Source of the DNA: SABI01 sp028532915
GTDB taxonomy: Bacteria; Spirochaetota; Spirochaetia; Sphaerochaetales; Sphaerochaetaceae
Reading direction: 5' to 3'
Assembly: GCA_963677225.1 (NCBI GenBank)
Contig: OY781923.1
Location: 1,054,001-1,118,000, forward strand
Length of the DNA stretch: 64,000 nt
Positions 1 through 8,824 of the stretch are shown here, one piece after another (positions within the stretch are counted from its first letter, which is position 1; each line of letters opens with the position of its first letter). Position numbers and translations under genes: made by a program. The notes beneath the pieces are model-generated. The model was given only the letters and a program-made list of their open reading frames with translations. It made no database searches and had not been told where the DNA came from.

Positions 1-257
1 TCTTTGAGCGTATCCCATGGAAGCTGTTCGACGGTGGCATCGGTTTTGGCCAGACGAAAGAGATTGTGATCGTGAATCACTACGATCTCGCCGCTTTTAC
101 ACATGTGCACATCAAGTTCGATTCCCCGGATTCCGTGTGTCCGGCACAGGTCGAACGACCCGATGGTATTTTCCAGAGCTCTGGCATTGTAACCGCGGTG
201 ACCGAATACGAAAGGCCGTTCGAGGTCTTTGAAAAAAATAGGTGGTTCTGTTTTCAT
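1..257 (-). CDS. Glycerophosphodiester phosphodiesterase, N-terminal part (runs off the window start)
   Basis: This is the N-terminal ~85 codons of a cytoplasmic GDPD-family enzyme, which splits glycerophosphodiesters into glycerol 3-phosphate and an alcohol. The reverse strand opens at ATG 257 with MKTEPPIFF. It then shows the family signatures FGHRGYNARALENT (catalytic His-Arg), GIELDVHMCKSG (metal-binding Glu-Asp) and VVIHDHNLFR (second catalytic His). The start overlaps the stop of the endonuclease IV gene by four bases (ATGA), so the two are probably co-transcribed and translationally coupled. No signal peptide is visible, which argues for a UgpQ-like cytosolic enzyme over a secreted GlpQ. 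The frame is open to the window edge, so the C-terminal part cannot be judged. Confidence 0.9.
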   Translation of the reverse strand, partial: MKTEPPIFFKDLERPFVFGHRGYNARALENTIGSFDLCRTHGIRGIELDVHMCKSGEIVVIHDHNLFRLAKTDATVEQLPWDTLK

Positions 258-1102
258 GATGTTTGTACAAATCCTCTCAGCATCGCAATCTCGTCGCTCC
301 ATCTTTCCGGTGCCGGAGTTTCCAGTATCAGAGGGATATTCTCGAATCTTGCGTCATTCATGATCGACCTGAAGCATTCCAGACCGATATTCCCGTCACC
401 CAGAGGTGCATGCCTGTCCACACGGCTGTTGAATTCGCTTTTTGCATCGTTCAGATGCATACCCATGAGCATATCAGAACCGATGAGTGAATCGAACATC
501 TCCATCACCTCCAGGAACTGTCCGGAAGTTCTCAGATCATATCCTGCAGCGAATATATGGCAGGTATCGATACATACACCGACTCTCTCTTTATGTCTGA
601 CTTTGTCTATGATATAGGCTATCTGTTCGAAAGACTTTCCCAGAGAAGAACCCTGTCCTGCTGTCGTTTCGATGACTGCATATACCCCCTCGGTTTCTTC
701 AAGAGCTTCATCTATCCCCTCGGCGACCAGCTGCATCGAATAGTTTTCTTCAATCTCTCTCAGATGTGCTCCGGGATGAAAGTTCAGTCTGTCCAGACCC
801 AGCTGCTGCACTCTGCGCATCTCATCGATGAAGGCATCTGTGCTTTTTCTTCTCTTTTGATCATCGCCGTTGCCCAGATTGATGAGATAACTGTCATGTG
901 TGAGAACCTGGGAAGGGGAGAAATTTCCCTCCTTCATCGCATTCTTGAAAGTCTCGATCTGAGCCGTGGTAAGGGCTGGAGATTTCCACTGTTTCTGATT
1001 CTTTGTGAATAAGGCGAATGCGTCGGCATTTATCTGCAGTGCACGGCTGACTGCATTTTCGAGTCCTCCGGCCGCACTGACATGAGCTCCGATGTAATAC
1101 AT
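254..1102 (-). CDS. nfo: Endonuclease IV (AP endonuclease)
   Basis: This is a class II apurinic/apyrimidinic endonuclease that cuts 5' of abasic sites in base-excision repair, with three metal ions. It has about 282 residues, the usual length. Metal ligands can be seen in order: the His of NFHPGAHLRE, the Glu of VIETTAGQGSSLG, Asp and His in VCIDTCHIFAAGYD, His in MHLNDAKSEFN, Asp-Arg-His in VDRHAPLGDG and the Glu of LILETPAPE. ATG 1102 (MYYIGAHVSAAGG) is preferred over an in-frame upstream ATG at 1150, because AAGGAG lies 7 nt before 1102 and the family begins there. The gene is divergent from the M16C peptidase and overlaps the GDPD gene by four bases. Confidence 0.97.
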   Translation of the reverse strand: MYYIGAHVSAAGGLENAVSRALQINADAFALFTKNQKQWKSPALTTAQIETFKNAMKEGNFSPSQVLTHDSYLINLGNGDDQKRRKSTDAFIDEMRRVQQLGLDRLNFHPGAHLREIEENYSMQLVAEGIDEALEETEGVYAVIETTAGQGSSLGKSFEQIAYIIDKVRHKERVGVCIDTCHIFAAGYDLRTSGQFLEVMEMFDSLIGSDMLMGMHLNDAKSEFNSRVDRHAPLGDGNIGLECFRSIMNDARFENIPLILETPAPERWSDEIAMLRGFVQTS

Positions 1103-1121
1103 GTATTGGCTCCTTACGGTT

Positions 1122-1172
1122 AAAGTAGGCAATTGTTCAAGGGTTGTCAATCGAGTACCATCGTGTTAAGTT
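1122..1172. promoter_or_regulatory. Back-to-back promoters of nfo and the M16C peptidase with overlapping -35 boxes
   Basis: On the minus strand TTGACA (1150-1145), a 17-nt spacer and TACTTT (1127-1122) form a sigma70-like promoter for nfo. On the plus strand TTGTCA (1144-1149), a 17-nt spacer and TAAGTT (1167-1172) face the peptidase gene. The two -35 hexamers occupy nearly the same bases, so RNA polymerase can probably serve only one direction at a time. Both promoters are inferred by eye. Confidence 0.5.
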
Positions 1173-1206
1173 CATTCAGTGGTAAAAGCAATAGGAGATG
1201 ATGTTG

Positions 1207-4200
1207 ATGAGCCCAAAGCAGAAAAGAGTCAAAACGATTGTTCCGGGAGATGAGATCGCGAATTTTATTCTCGAATCAGTCGACATCCTCGACGATTATC
1301 ATGGATACGGATATCTGTTCCGTCACAGGATATCCGGTATGCAGGTGTATCACATCGCAAACGATGACAAGGAGAATTTCTTTTCCTTCATCTTCAAGAC
1401 TCCACCGCATGATGACTGCGGAGCTCCGCATATCATAGAACACAGCATTCTGGCAGGATCTAAGAACTATCCTCTGAAAGATCCGTTCATGTCACTTCTC
1501 AAGGGAAGCGCTCAGACGTTTATGAATGCGATGACCTATCCTGATTTTACAGTATACCCGGCAGCAAGTGCCGTGCAGAAGGATTTCAGAAACCTGTTCA
1601 GTGTCTATGCTGATGCTGTCTTCAACCCTCTGCTGAGAGAACAGACCTTCTGGCAGGAAGGAATCCGTCTCGAGGCTGACGGGGACGGATCTCTCCATTT
1701 TGACGGTGTAGTCTACAACGAGATGCTCGGAGAACTCAGCGATCACGACTCGATCGTCTCGCGACAGAGTATCCGGTCTCTCTATCCGGATACTCCCTAT
1801 TATTTCGAGTCGGGAGGAGACCCGCGGAGTATCGTGAATCTTACCTACAGCAAGTTCGTGAGCTTCTATTCAACCTATTACCATCCCAGTAATGCAAAAC
1901 TGTTCTTATACGGGAATCTTGATCCCGCCGAATATCTCGAGTATCTGGATGATCACTATCTCGTCGACATTTCCAGAAAATGTGAATGCGGACCTTCTGA
2001 AATGGCCGGTGCATGGAAGAACGAACGGGAGGTGGTCGCCTACGCCCCCTCACTCGATACCAATACCGATGAGAACAATGCAAGTGTGACAGTCAGCTGG
2101 GCCACCACTGCGGTTGAAGATCCTGTCGAGGTCGTCACTCTTACACTTCTGACCGATATTCTGCTTGGTAATCCGGGGGCACCCCTTTACAAGGCGATTA
2201 TTGACTCTCAGCTTGCCAAGGATATATCGCAGGTTTCAGGAATGGATACCTCTTTCCGTCAGATGCCCTTCACTGTGGGATTCAGAGGGATCCATCCTGA
2301 TGATGCTGAAAAAGCAAAACAACTTGTTCTCGATACCCTCGCTAAACTGGTGAAGGAGGGAATAGACCCGTCACTGGTTGAGAATGCGATCAGACGCCAG
2401 GAATTCCTCCTTCAGGAGATCTCCGGTTCCAATCCTATGGGGTTGAGAGCGATGAACCGCTGTGTTCGAGGATGGCTGCAGGGTAAAGAACCTCACGTCT
2501 CACTGAAGATATCGGAAGCTCTTGCTGTGGTGAAGGAAAAAGTTCTGGAAACGAGCGCGAATCCCGAATACCTGTTCGCGAAGAAGGACCATCCTCAGGG
2601 ATATTCCTATTTCGAACAATGGATCGATACCAATCTGCTTAAGAATTGTCACCGTTGTACTCTCATCGTAAAAGGAGACTCTTCATTTCAGTCTGCACTG
2701 CAGAACTCTCTCGATAAGAGGATCGAGGCGATAAAGGAAGAGATGGGCGAAGAAGGAATCGACACGATCAGAGAACAGAACAGACAGTTCTCTCTCTTCC
2801 AGAAAACAGCCGATTCCCCAAAAGCTCTGCAGACGATCCCCCGGTTGAGCAAAGATGATGTGAACGAACCGGTCAAACATTTCGACACACGTACGATATC
2901 GGTCGATTCGGTTCCTCTCCATGTCCAGACAATGGAGAGCAACGGGATTCTCTATCTGGACGGAATGATACATGTCGAAGACCTTTCCGAGGAAGAAATG
3001 CTCAATGTACCGATTCTGACGAGAATGCTTCATATGGTCGGCATCCGGAATCATTCATACAGTGAATTTGCCAAGAGAGTACGTAAACATACCGGAGGCC
3101 TCTCCTTCTTCATGGAAGGAGGCTCTCTGCTCAAAAACCAGTCGGAAGCCATCATCGCTGTCGCTTTCAGGATGAAATGTCTTCAGCGTGAATATCCTCA
3201 GGCCCTGATTCTTCTGCGGGACCTGTTTACCCAGGCTCAGGTGGATGATCCCGAGAGAGTCACAGCCGTGATCAAAGATATGAGAAGTGATTTCGAATCG
3301 AATGTCAGTTCCTCGGCGCATATGTTCGCAGCCCAGAGAGCCTCCAAGAACTTCTCTTCCATTCTATCGTTCAATGAGCTTGCAGGCGGTATCCAGATGT
3401 GGGATTATCTTCAGAATATCTCATTGAATGATGAGAAAGAGGTTGCACGCATCGGCCGGTCATTAAGAGCTCTGTTCGAAAAGATCATGGTCAGAAACAG
3501 GTTCGTACTGCACCTGCTCACCGATGAGAAATCGAGTGAAAAGATGAGCACTTACACTTGTGATTTTATATCACGGCTGCCTGAGAACGACTTCTATCCC
3601 CACTTGTTGAACAATCAGTTGAGACAGGAGCTCTTCGATGATAGCGAGTTTTTCTGCATACCGTCTTCGGTCTCCTTCAACTCGCTCGTGTTCCCTTCAG
3701 CTTCGCCGTTCGAAAAGGATCAGGCGCATCAGAGTATTCTCATGTATATCCTGTCGACCAATCATCTGTGGGAGAAGGTGAGGGGGGCGGGAGGAGCCTA
3801 CGGAATCTCCGGACATGTCGACATGCTCGAAAGACTGTGCACCTTCCAAAGTTACCGCGATCCGAGAATCAGCGGGACCTATCAGGATATTTTCGAGTCA
3901 CTGCAGCAGATAGCGGAAGACGGGGTAGGTCAAAATCTTGTCGATAATGCGATCATCACCATCATAAGCCGCGAACTGAAGCCTCAGTACCCGCAGCGTG
4001 CGGCCATAGTCGATTTCAGACGTACCTTATATGATATCTCCGATGAGTTCAGAACCATGAGAAGAGAGTTCCTTCTCGGCACCACAAGTGATGATGTGAG
4101 AAAGGCTGCACAGTTGATGATTGATAGCCTTTCGTATCAGAAAAGCTCCGTGGCGATAGCAGGGGCCGAGATCTTCGATAAAGAGAAAGACTCTTCGATG

Positions 4201-4236
4201 CTCAGGGATAAACCTGTCACGACATTGCCTGTATAG
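1207..4236 (+). CDS. M16C family zinc metallopeptidase (presequence-protease-like)
   Basis: This is a large (~1009 residue) inverzincin peptidase of subfamily M16C, related to mitochondrial and plant PreP. These enzymes degrade small unstructured peptides inside a clamshell chamber. The inverted zinc motif HxxEH is present near residue 80 (PHIIEHSILAGS), with the downstream Glu expected in NEMLGELSD. The length fits the two-half fold, and the R/Y substrate loop region near the C-terminus (RGAGGAYGISG) is conserved. No signal peptide is seen, so a cytoplasmic location is likely. AGGAG at 1193-1197 sits 9 nt before ATG 1207; the upstream ATGs at 1198 and 1201 are too close to it. The 3' end converges on an iron-sulfur gene with one base between the stops. 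Confidence 0.95.
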   Translation: MSPKQKRVKTIVPGDEIANFILESVDILDDYHGYGYLFRHRISGMQVYHIANDDKENFFSFIFKTPPHDDCGAPHIIEHSILAGSKNYPLKDPFMSLLKGSAQTFMNAMTYPDFTVYPAASAVQKDFRNLFSVYADAVFNPLLREQTFWQEGIRLEADGDGSLHFDGVVYNEMLGELSDHDSIVSRQSIRSLYPDTPYYFESGGDPRSIVNLTYSKFVSFYSTYYHPSNAKLFLYGNLDPAEYLEYLDDHYLVDISRKCECGPSEMAGAWKNEREVVAYAPSLDTNTDENNASVTVSWATTAVEDPVEVVTLTLLTDILLGNPGAPLYKAIIDSQLAKDISQVSGMDTSFRQMPFTVGFRGIHPDDAEKAKQLVLDTLAKLVKEGIDPSLVENAIRRQEFLLQEISGSNPMGLRAMNRCVRGWLQGKEPHVSLKISEALAVVKEKVLETSANPEYLFAKKDHPQGYSYFEQWIDTNLLKNCHRCTLIVKGDSSFQSALQNSLDKRIEAIKEEMGEEGIDTIREQNRQFSLFQKTADSPKALQTIPRLSKDDVNEPVKHFDTRTISVDSVPLHVQTMESNGILYLDGMIHVEDLSEEEMLNVPILTRMLHMVGIRNHSYSEFAKRVRKHTGGLSFFMEGGSLLKNQSEAIIAVAFRMKCLQREYPQALILLRDLFTQAQVDDPERVTAVIKDMRSDFESNVSSSAHMFAAQRASKNFSSILSFNELAGGIQMWDYLQNISLNDEKEVARIGRSLRALFEKIMVRNRFVLHLLTDEKSSEKMSTYTCDFISRLPENDFYPHLLNNQLRQELFDDSEFFCIPSSVSFNSLVFPSASPFEKDQAHQSILMYILSTNHLWEKVRGAGGAYGISGHVDMLERLCTFQSYRDPRISGTYQDIFESLQQIAEDGVGQNLVDNAIITIISRELKPQYPQRAAIVDFRRTLYDISDEFRTMRREFLLGTTSDDVRKAAQLMIDSLSYQKSSVAIAGAEIFDKEKDSSMLRDKPVTTLPV

Positions 4237-4237
4237 A

Positions 4238-5575
4238 TCATCTTTTCTGGATGACATCACCCCATATCTTCTCCAGCCTGGAGAATTGTTTCGGATGTTT
4301 CATCTTCAGAACGCAGCATGACCGGATACTCGCATTTCCCTGTGCGATCTCCTCGCTCAGAGTTCTGCAGGAAGGATAGCCGCACAGACCGCAATCTATC
4401 CCCGGAAGGATCTTTTCGATTTCGTTTACTTTCTCAAGCTTCACAAGGGCCCTCTGCGGATCGGTATCGAGCTGCAGAGCATGATGCTGGGGAAACCGTT
4501 CTCCCTTGATCTCCCGTATCAGGGTGTCTTTGAAAGAGAGAATCTCATCACTCAGTTCGCGGGGAATTGAAGAGGGGTGCTTGGTCGCCTGATATCTGAT
4601 TCTCTGTGTTGCCAGAAAGCGGTTACGGGGAGCGAGGATCCCTCCTGTGCAGCCCGTATCACAGGAGCGAAGCTCAAGGAAGTCTATCTCCTCATGGCGG
4701 TCATCTTCTACAAGTTCGAGAAACTCGGTGACATTGTGAATCTCGTCGATAGCGAGGGTCCTGTGACTCATCTCTCTGCTTTCACCTCCCACGAGAGACC
4801 ACAGAAAAGACTGTTCGGTTATGAACGGTACCGGATGGTAGGTCCTTCGTTCTTTATCATTTACCGAATGCTTTTTCACACTCTCGAGCAGAATATTGCA
4901 CAGGGTGTCCAGATTCAGCCCTCCCTGAATGAGAGAGTTCTTCTTCGACTTCCATGTCAAAATCTGTCCCACTTTTGCGGCACATCCGCTCACGTAGAAG
5001 ATCCCTATATCTTCACTGTCGACACCTTCCCGTTCCAGTTTCTCTCTCACATACAATGCGGTTATCTGAGCCGGTGTCCTCAATAGATTCACATTGGGAA
5101 GAAGTGACGGATAGCTGAGCTGAATAAGGCGGATGACAGCCGGGCAGTAGGAAGATATCACCGGGGTCTCATCCGCATATCCGCTGGTACTCTTGCCGAG
5201 GACTCTCAGAATATCGGCACCGAACTCTCCGTAATAGACATCGGTAAACCCGAGATCATACAGAGCATTTATGATCTGTTCCTCGCTGTATTCTTCCTCG
5301 AACTGTCCGATCAGAAGCGAAGGGATGATCGCTACTCTTCTCGGGTAGGTGAATATCTGGTTGAACCGCTCCTGCTCTATCCCGATGGCCTTATGGGGGC
5401 ACACATCCATGCAGACTCCGCAGTCGATACACCGTTTCGGATCGACGTGAGCCTTTCCGTTTATGATCCTGATAGCCTGTGTCGGGCATTTTTTCATGCA
5501 GTGAGTACAGCCTCTGCACTTTTCTCTGTCGACTGTAAGGGCATGGTGAAAAAATGATCTGCTGTCCATCTTCAC
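4238..5575 (-). CDS. [FeFe]-hydrogenase-like iron-sulfur protein (2x[4Fe-4S], H-cluster-like domain, C-terminal Fe-S domain)
   Basis: The protein has 445 residues. It starts with two ferredoxin-type clusters (C20, C23, C26, C30 and C49, C52, C55, C59). A domain resembling the hydrogenase large-subunit C-terminus follows, and then a four-Cys domain of the kind found in electron-bifurcating systems (C395, C398, C403, C420). The H-cluster loops are recognisable: SSYCP at 141-145 (canonical TSCCP), SGCAAKVG with C198, and SCDTGC with C305 and C309. All four expected cubane ligands are kept, but the proton-relay Cys is Tyr143. Start is GTG 5575, overlapping the HATPase stop (GTGA); ATG 5569 is an alternative. 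It resembles HfsB-type or sensory hydrogenases clustered with HATPase and DRTGG proteins. Redox sensing or electron transfer is more likely than strong H2 turnover, but this is inferred. Confidence 0.8.
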   Translation of the reverse strand: MKMDSRSFFHHALTVDREKCRGCTHCMKKCPTQAIRIINGKAHVDPKRCIDCGVCMDVCPHKAIGIEQERFNQIFTYPRRVAIIPSLLIGQFEEEYSEEQIINALYDLGFTDVYYGEFGADILRVLGKSTSGYADETPVISSYCPAVIRLIQLSYPSLLPNVNLLRTPAQITALYVREKLEREGVDSEDIGIFYVSGCAAKVGQILTWKSKKNSLIQGGLNLDTLCNILLESVKKHSVNDKERRTYHPVPFITEQSFLWSLVGGESREMSHRTLAIDEIHNVTEFLELVEDDRHEEIDFLELRSCDTGCTGGILAPRNRFLATQRIRYQATKHPSSIPRELSDEILSFKDTLIREIKGERFPQHHALQLDTDPQRALVKLEKVNEIEKILPGIDCGLCGYPSCRTLSEEIAQGNASIRSCCVLKMKHPKQFSRLEKIWGDVIQKR

Positions 5576-5994
5576 CCGCCCTGTTTGAGGTTGAAAGTCA
5601 TATGTATGATTGTAGGAGAGTCTGCCGCGGTATCGATGGCAAGAACATCACTGTTCTTTTTGATGTTCGACAGTCCCATTCCGGCACCGAAGCCCATCTC
5701 CCGAACCTCTTCGGTCGCTGTTGAATATCCTTCGGTCATAGCCATGGTAAGATCACTGATGCCCGGCCCCTCATCGGATATGGTCAATTCTATTCTGTCA
5801 TGGGAGAGTTCACACTCTATCGTTCCTCCGTAGGAGTGGGCTACGATATTCACTTCAGCTTCATAGAGGGCGACAATGATCCTCTTGATGTCCGCAGGAG
5901 GGATATTGAGCTGTTTCAAGACTTTTTTGATCGCACTTGATACCGAACCTGCCGAAGTGAAATCCCTGGCTTTTACAGAATAGTTGAGATGCAT
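5572..5994 (-). CDS. Small HATPase protein (RsbW/anti-sigma-like) of the hydrogenase-associated triad
   Basis: This 140-residue protein is essentially one GHKL ATP-binding domain. The N box is seen in EAEVNIVAHSYGG, the G1 box in DEGPGISD and the G2 box in GFGAGMGLSNIK. There is no dimerisation/phosphoacceptor domain, so it is not a full sensor kinase; RsbW/SpoIIAB anti-sigma kinases share this architecture. GAAGGA precedes the ATG at 5994. The gene overlaps the downstream iron-sulfur gene by four bases and follows the DRTGG gene by 13 nt, so the three form one operon. A role as a kinase or partner switch controlled by the Fe-S protein is inference from this arrangement, which recurs near [FeFe]-hydrogenases in other anaerobes. 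Confidence 0.85.
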   Translation of the reverse strand: MHLNYSVKARDFTSAGSVSSAIKKVLKQLNIPPADIKRIIVALYEAEVNIVAHSYGGTIECELSHDRIELTISDEGPGISDLTMAMTEGYSTATEEVREMGFGAGMGLSNIKKNSDVLAIDTAADSPTIIHMTFNLKQGG

Positions 5995-6007
5995 ATAAAT
6001 TTATCCT

Positions 6008-6352
6008 TCAATAGATTGCTGACAAGCCTGCACCGTAAAGCAGCCCGCTGGCTTTGAACATGGAATACGTGGTCGTGATGATAGTGATGTCATGTTCGAT
6101 AGCCATCGTGATCATAGTCTTGTTCGGTTTCTTATTTCGCACAAACAGGATCTGTTTGATATCGGACATCTCTGCCGTCCGTATCGCCTGATTGTTCGAT
6201 AATCCTGTTATCAACAGAATATCCTCATCCAGAAGGGTGAGAACATCGCTCATCAGATCGGAAGAAAACCCGTTGAGAACATTTCTGTCCAGATCGTTTT
6301 CTCCGCACAACACTTTGCCATCAACTATTTCAACTATCTCCCTTAGTGTCAT
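6008..6352 (-). CDS. DRTGG-domain protein of the hydrogenase-associated triad
   Basis: This 114-residue protein is a stand-alone DRTGG-type domain. The stretch from FSSDLMSDVLTLLDEDILLITG to the C-terminus fits the small DRTGG proteins encoded beside HATPase and hydrogenase-like genes. ATG 6352 (MTLREIVEIVDG) is chosen because GAGGAG lies 8 nt upstream; the longer frame from 6388 has no ribosome site. It is first in the minus-strand operon. The biochemical role of lone DRTGG domains is not settled. In CBS-type pyrophosphatases (one is encoded at 61.9 kb) the domain lies within a nucleotide-binding regulatory module. Confidence 0.75.
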   Translation of the reverse strand: MTLREIVEIVDGKVLCGENDLDRNVLNGFSSDLMSDVLTLLDEDILLITGLSNNQAIRTAEMSDIKQILFVRNKKPNKTMITMAIEHDITIITTTYSMFKASGLLYGAGLSAIY

Positions 6353-6373
6353 CTGTATTCTCCTCAGAGAGGA

Positions 6374-6407
6374 ATTATAACACATCAAACATGATATGTG
6401 TCAAATT
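6374..6407 (-). promoter_or_regulatory. Promoter and possible operator of the DRTGG/HATPase/Fe-S operon
   Basis: A perfect TATAAT is read on the minus strand at 6379-6374. TTGACA lies upstream, with a long 19-nt gap. Between the two boxes sits a 20-bp imperfect inverted repeat with CACAT/ATGTG arms (6381-6400), a plausible regulator site given the suboptimal spacing. The divergent glpK gene starts about 80 bp away. Confidence 0.4.
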
Positions 6408-6477
6408 ACCTGTGGCGACTTTTCACTAATCCATATATACTGAAAACAGGGAATTCAGACACAAACAGGAGAAGTTG

Positions 6478-8016
6478 ATGAAATATGTGATGGCACTGGA
6501 TCAGGGCACAACGAGTACCCGCTGCATACTTTTCAATCATGACGGCGAGGTGTGTTCAATCGATCAGATGGAACATCGGCAGTATTTCCCGAAGCCGGGC
6601 TGGGTCGAACATGACCCTCTGGAGATCTGGACAAATACAAAGACGGTCATTTCCAATGCGATGAAGAAGGTGGGGGCCGCCAGAGACGATATCAAAGGTA
6701 TCGGCATAACCAACCAGCGTGAGACGATCATCGCTTTCGAACCGGAAACGGGAAAGATCCGTCATCAGGCTATCGTATGGCAGGATCTGAGAGGAACTGA
6801 GATCATCAACCGCCTCAAGGAAAAGGTTGACCCCCAGAAGTTTCAGCGACACAGCGGACTGCTTCTCAGTCCCTATTTTTCAGCCAGCAAGATCGCATGG
6901 ATGCTTCAGACGGATCCTTCTTTACGGTCGGATGCCGAAAACGGAAAGGTCGTGTTCGGTACGATCGATACCTATCTGATCTATTGTCTGACCGGAAACG
7001 ATCCCGGTGTAATAGTCACCGATGCAACCAACGCTTCCCGTTATGCCCTTATGGATATCAGAACGGGATCTTGGGATCCCTGGCTTCTTGATCTTTTCGG
7101 GATTCCCGCCGCTTCTCTGCCGAAAATAGTCAATTCCTTCGGCGAGGTGTACGGGATGACCGATCCCGACGGACCTTTGAACGGTCAGGTTCCCGTTTGC
7201 GGAATCCTCGGTGACCAGCAGGCTGCTCTTTTCGGTCAGGCCTGTTTCGAAAGCGGGGAAGGGAAGAATACCTACGGTACCGGATGTTTTTTGCTGGTAA
7301 ATACCGGAAAGAAGATGAGCCTCTCTCAAAGCGGTCTGCTTACCACAGTCGCATTCAAGGGGGCCCATGAGTCTCTCTGTTATGCTCTTGAAGGGTCGAT
7401 CGCTGTAGCGGGTTCCCTAATCCAATGGTTACGTGATAGCTTACAACTAATCAAAAGTGCTCCGGAAGTCGATACGTTGGCCGAGAGTGTTCCCAACAGC
7501 GGTGGTGTCTACATAGTCCCCGCCTTTTCAGGTCTTTTCGCCCCCTATTGGCGAAGTGATGCCAGGGGTGTGATAGCAGGTCTTACCGCGTATGCGACAA
7601 AAGCCCATATCGCCAGAGCAGCGTTGGAGGCGACGGCATTTCAGGCAAAAGATATCTTTGATGCGATAGAACGTGATTCAAATGTCTCGTTGAAACAGCT
7701 GAAGGTCGACGGGGGACTTACCAACAGCAGACCCCTGATGGAGTTTCAGGCGGACCTGCTTCAGGTCCCGGTCGTCCGTCCCCGGGTGATCGAAACAACC
7801 GCCCTGGGAGCCGCTTATGCCGCAGGCCTGTCGGTGGAATTCTGGAAGAATCTCGACGAGTTGAGGCTGCATTGGAAAGAGAAGCTGCGGTGGGTACCCA
7901 CGATGAGCGAGCAGGAACGGACGAAAAAGTGCCACTACTGGAAGAAGGCTGTCGAGAGGACCCTCGACTGGAGCGATGATGAGAGTGCTGCAAGGAGTAC
8001 GATGGAGAATGAATAG
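6478..8016 (+). CDS. glpK: Glycerol kinase
   Basis: This cytosolic FGGY-family kinase phosphorylates glycerol with ATP to sn-glycerol 3-phosphate. Its 512 residues are typical. The N-terminal ATP-site motif DQGTTSTRCILF, the FGGY signature region GGVYIVPAFSGLFAPYW and the C-terminal signature VDGGLTNSRPLMEFQADLL are all present. AGGAG (6468-6472) precedes ATG 6478; the TTG three bases earlier is less likely. A TATACT -10 box lies at 6436-6441 with only a weak -35. The 3' end overlaps cdaA by 8 bp, so glycerol use and c-di-AMP synthesis share a transcript here. No glpF or glpD is seen nearby. Confidence 0.97.
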   Translation: MKYVMALDQGTTSTRCILFNHDGEVCSIDQMEHRQYFPKPGWVEHDPLEIWTNTKTVISNAMKKVGAARDDIKGIGITNQRETIIAFEPETGKIRHQAIVWQDLRGTEIINRLKEKVDPQKFQRHSGLLLSPYFSASKIAWMLQTDPSLRSDAENGKVVFGTIDTYLIYCLTGNDPGVIVTDATNASRYALMDIRTGSWDPWLLDLFGIPAASLPKIVNSFGEVYGMTDPDGPLNGQVPVCGILGDQQAALFGQACFESGEGKNTYGTGCFLLVNTGKKMSLSQSGLLTTVAFKGAHESLCYALEGSIAVAGSLIQWLRDSLQLIKSAPEVDTLAESVPNSGGVYIVPAFSGLFAPYWRSDARGVIAGLTAYATKAHIARAALEATAFQAKDIFDAIERDSNVSLKQLKVDGGLTNSRPLMEFQADLLQVPVVRPRVIETTALGAAYAAGLSVEFWKNLDELRLHWKEKLRWVPTMSEQERTKKCHYWKKAVERTLDWSDDESAARSTMENE

Positions 8017-8824
8017 TGTAATCATAGCGGTATACAGGTGGATAGTTCCTGTCATCGAGGTTTCTGTGCTCACATATCTATTGTACCAGTTCCATACAGC
8101 ACTGCTGCAGACCAAGGCCCAGCAGATAGCCCGCATCATGTTGTACTATCTGTCTTTGTATATCATTTCTTATCTGATGAGACTCGAGACACTCCTTTTC
8201 CTGTTCGAACACGTGACGATCGTCTTCATCATCTTCGTACTGATTGTGTATCAGCCCGAGCTCAGAAGAGCCTTCACTCAGCTGTTCAGCGGTCAGAACA
8301 GACTCATCAGGCTCGGAGCAAAGACGACGAGCGAGCAGATCGATATCATCCTGAATGCCTGCAACGTTCTCATAAGCAAGAACAGAGGTGCTCTGATAGT
8401 GTTCACCCGCCATCTGGGGGTCAAAGGAATCCTCGATACCGGTACCCGGCTCAATGCGGACCTTTCCTCAGCGCTTCTTCTGACGATCTTTGACCATGAT
8501 ACTCCGCTGCACGATGGAGCTGTCGTCATCAGCGGGGGAAAGATACAGGCAGCCGGAGTCTATCTGCCTCTCAGCGAACAGACGAGCATCAAAAAGAGTT
8601 TCGGAACCCGGCACAGGGCTGCACTGGGACTGGCCGAAGAATCGGATGCGATCGTTCTGGTTGTTTCGGAGGAGACAGGAAGGATGTCTCTTACCTACAA
8701 CGCGAACATCCTCTACGATCTGAGCCCCCAGAAGGTCAAACAGATGCTGCTGGGGCTGTTCAGTTATCATGATGTCGATTCCAAAGATGGTATAGAGGAG
8801 GCCGGAATAAATGAAAATGAATGA
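8009..8824 (+). CDS. cdaA: Diadenylate cyclase (c-di-AMP synthase)
   Basis: This membrane-anchored CdaA/DacA enzyme condenses two ATP to cyclic di-AMP, a second messenger for osmolyte, potassium and wall homeostasis. Three hydrophobic N-terminal segments (about residues 5-80) are followed by the DAC domain. The catalytic motif HDGAVVI and the ATP-binding GTRHRAALGLAEESDA are both intact. It has 271 residues, as usual. ATG 8009 is supported by GGAG just upstream and by the family N-terminus (MNSVIIAVYRW); the upstream in-frame ATGs lie deep inside glpK. The YbbR gene overlaps its 3' end by 14 bp, the conserved cdaA-cdaR order. Confidence 0.96.
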   Translation: MNSVIIAVYRWIVPVIEVSVLTYLLYQFHTALLQTKAQQIARIMLYYLSLYIISYLMRLETLLFLFEHVTIVFIIFVLIVYQPELRRAFTQLFSGQNRLIRLGAKTTSEQIDIILNACNVLISKNRGALIVFTRHLGVKGILDTGTRLNADLSSALLLTIFDHDTPLHDGAVVISGGKIQAAGVYLPLSEQTSIKKSFGTRHRAALGLAEESDAIVLVVSEETGRMSLTYNANILYDLSPQKVKQMLLGLFSYHDVDSKDGIEEAGINENE

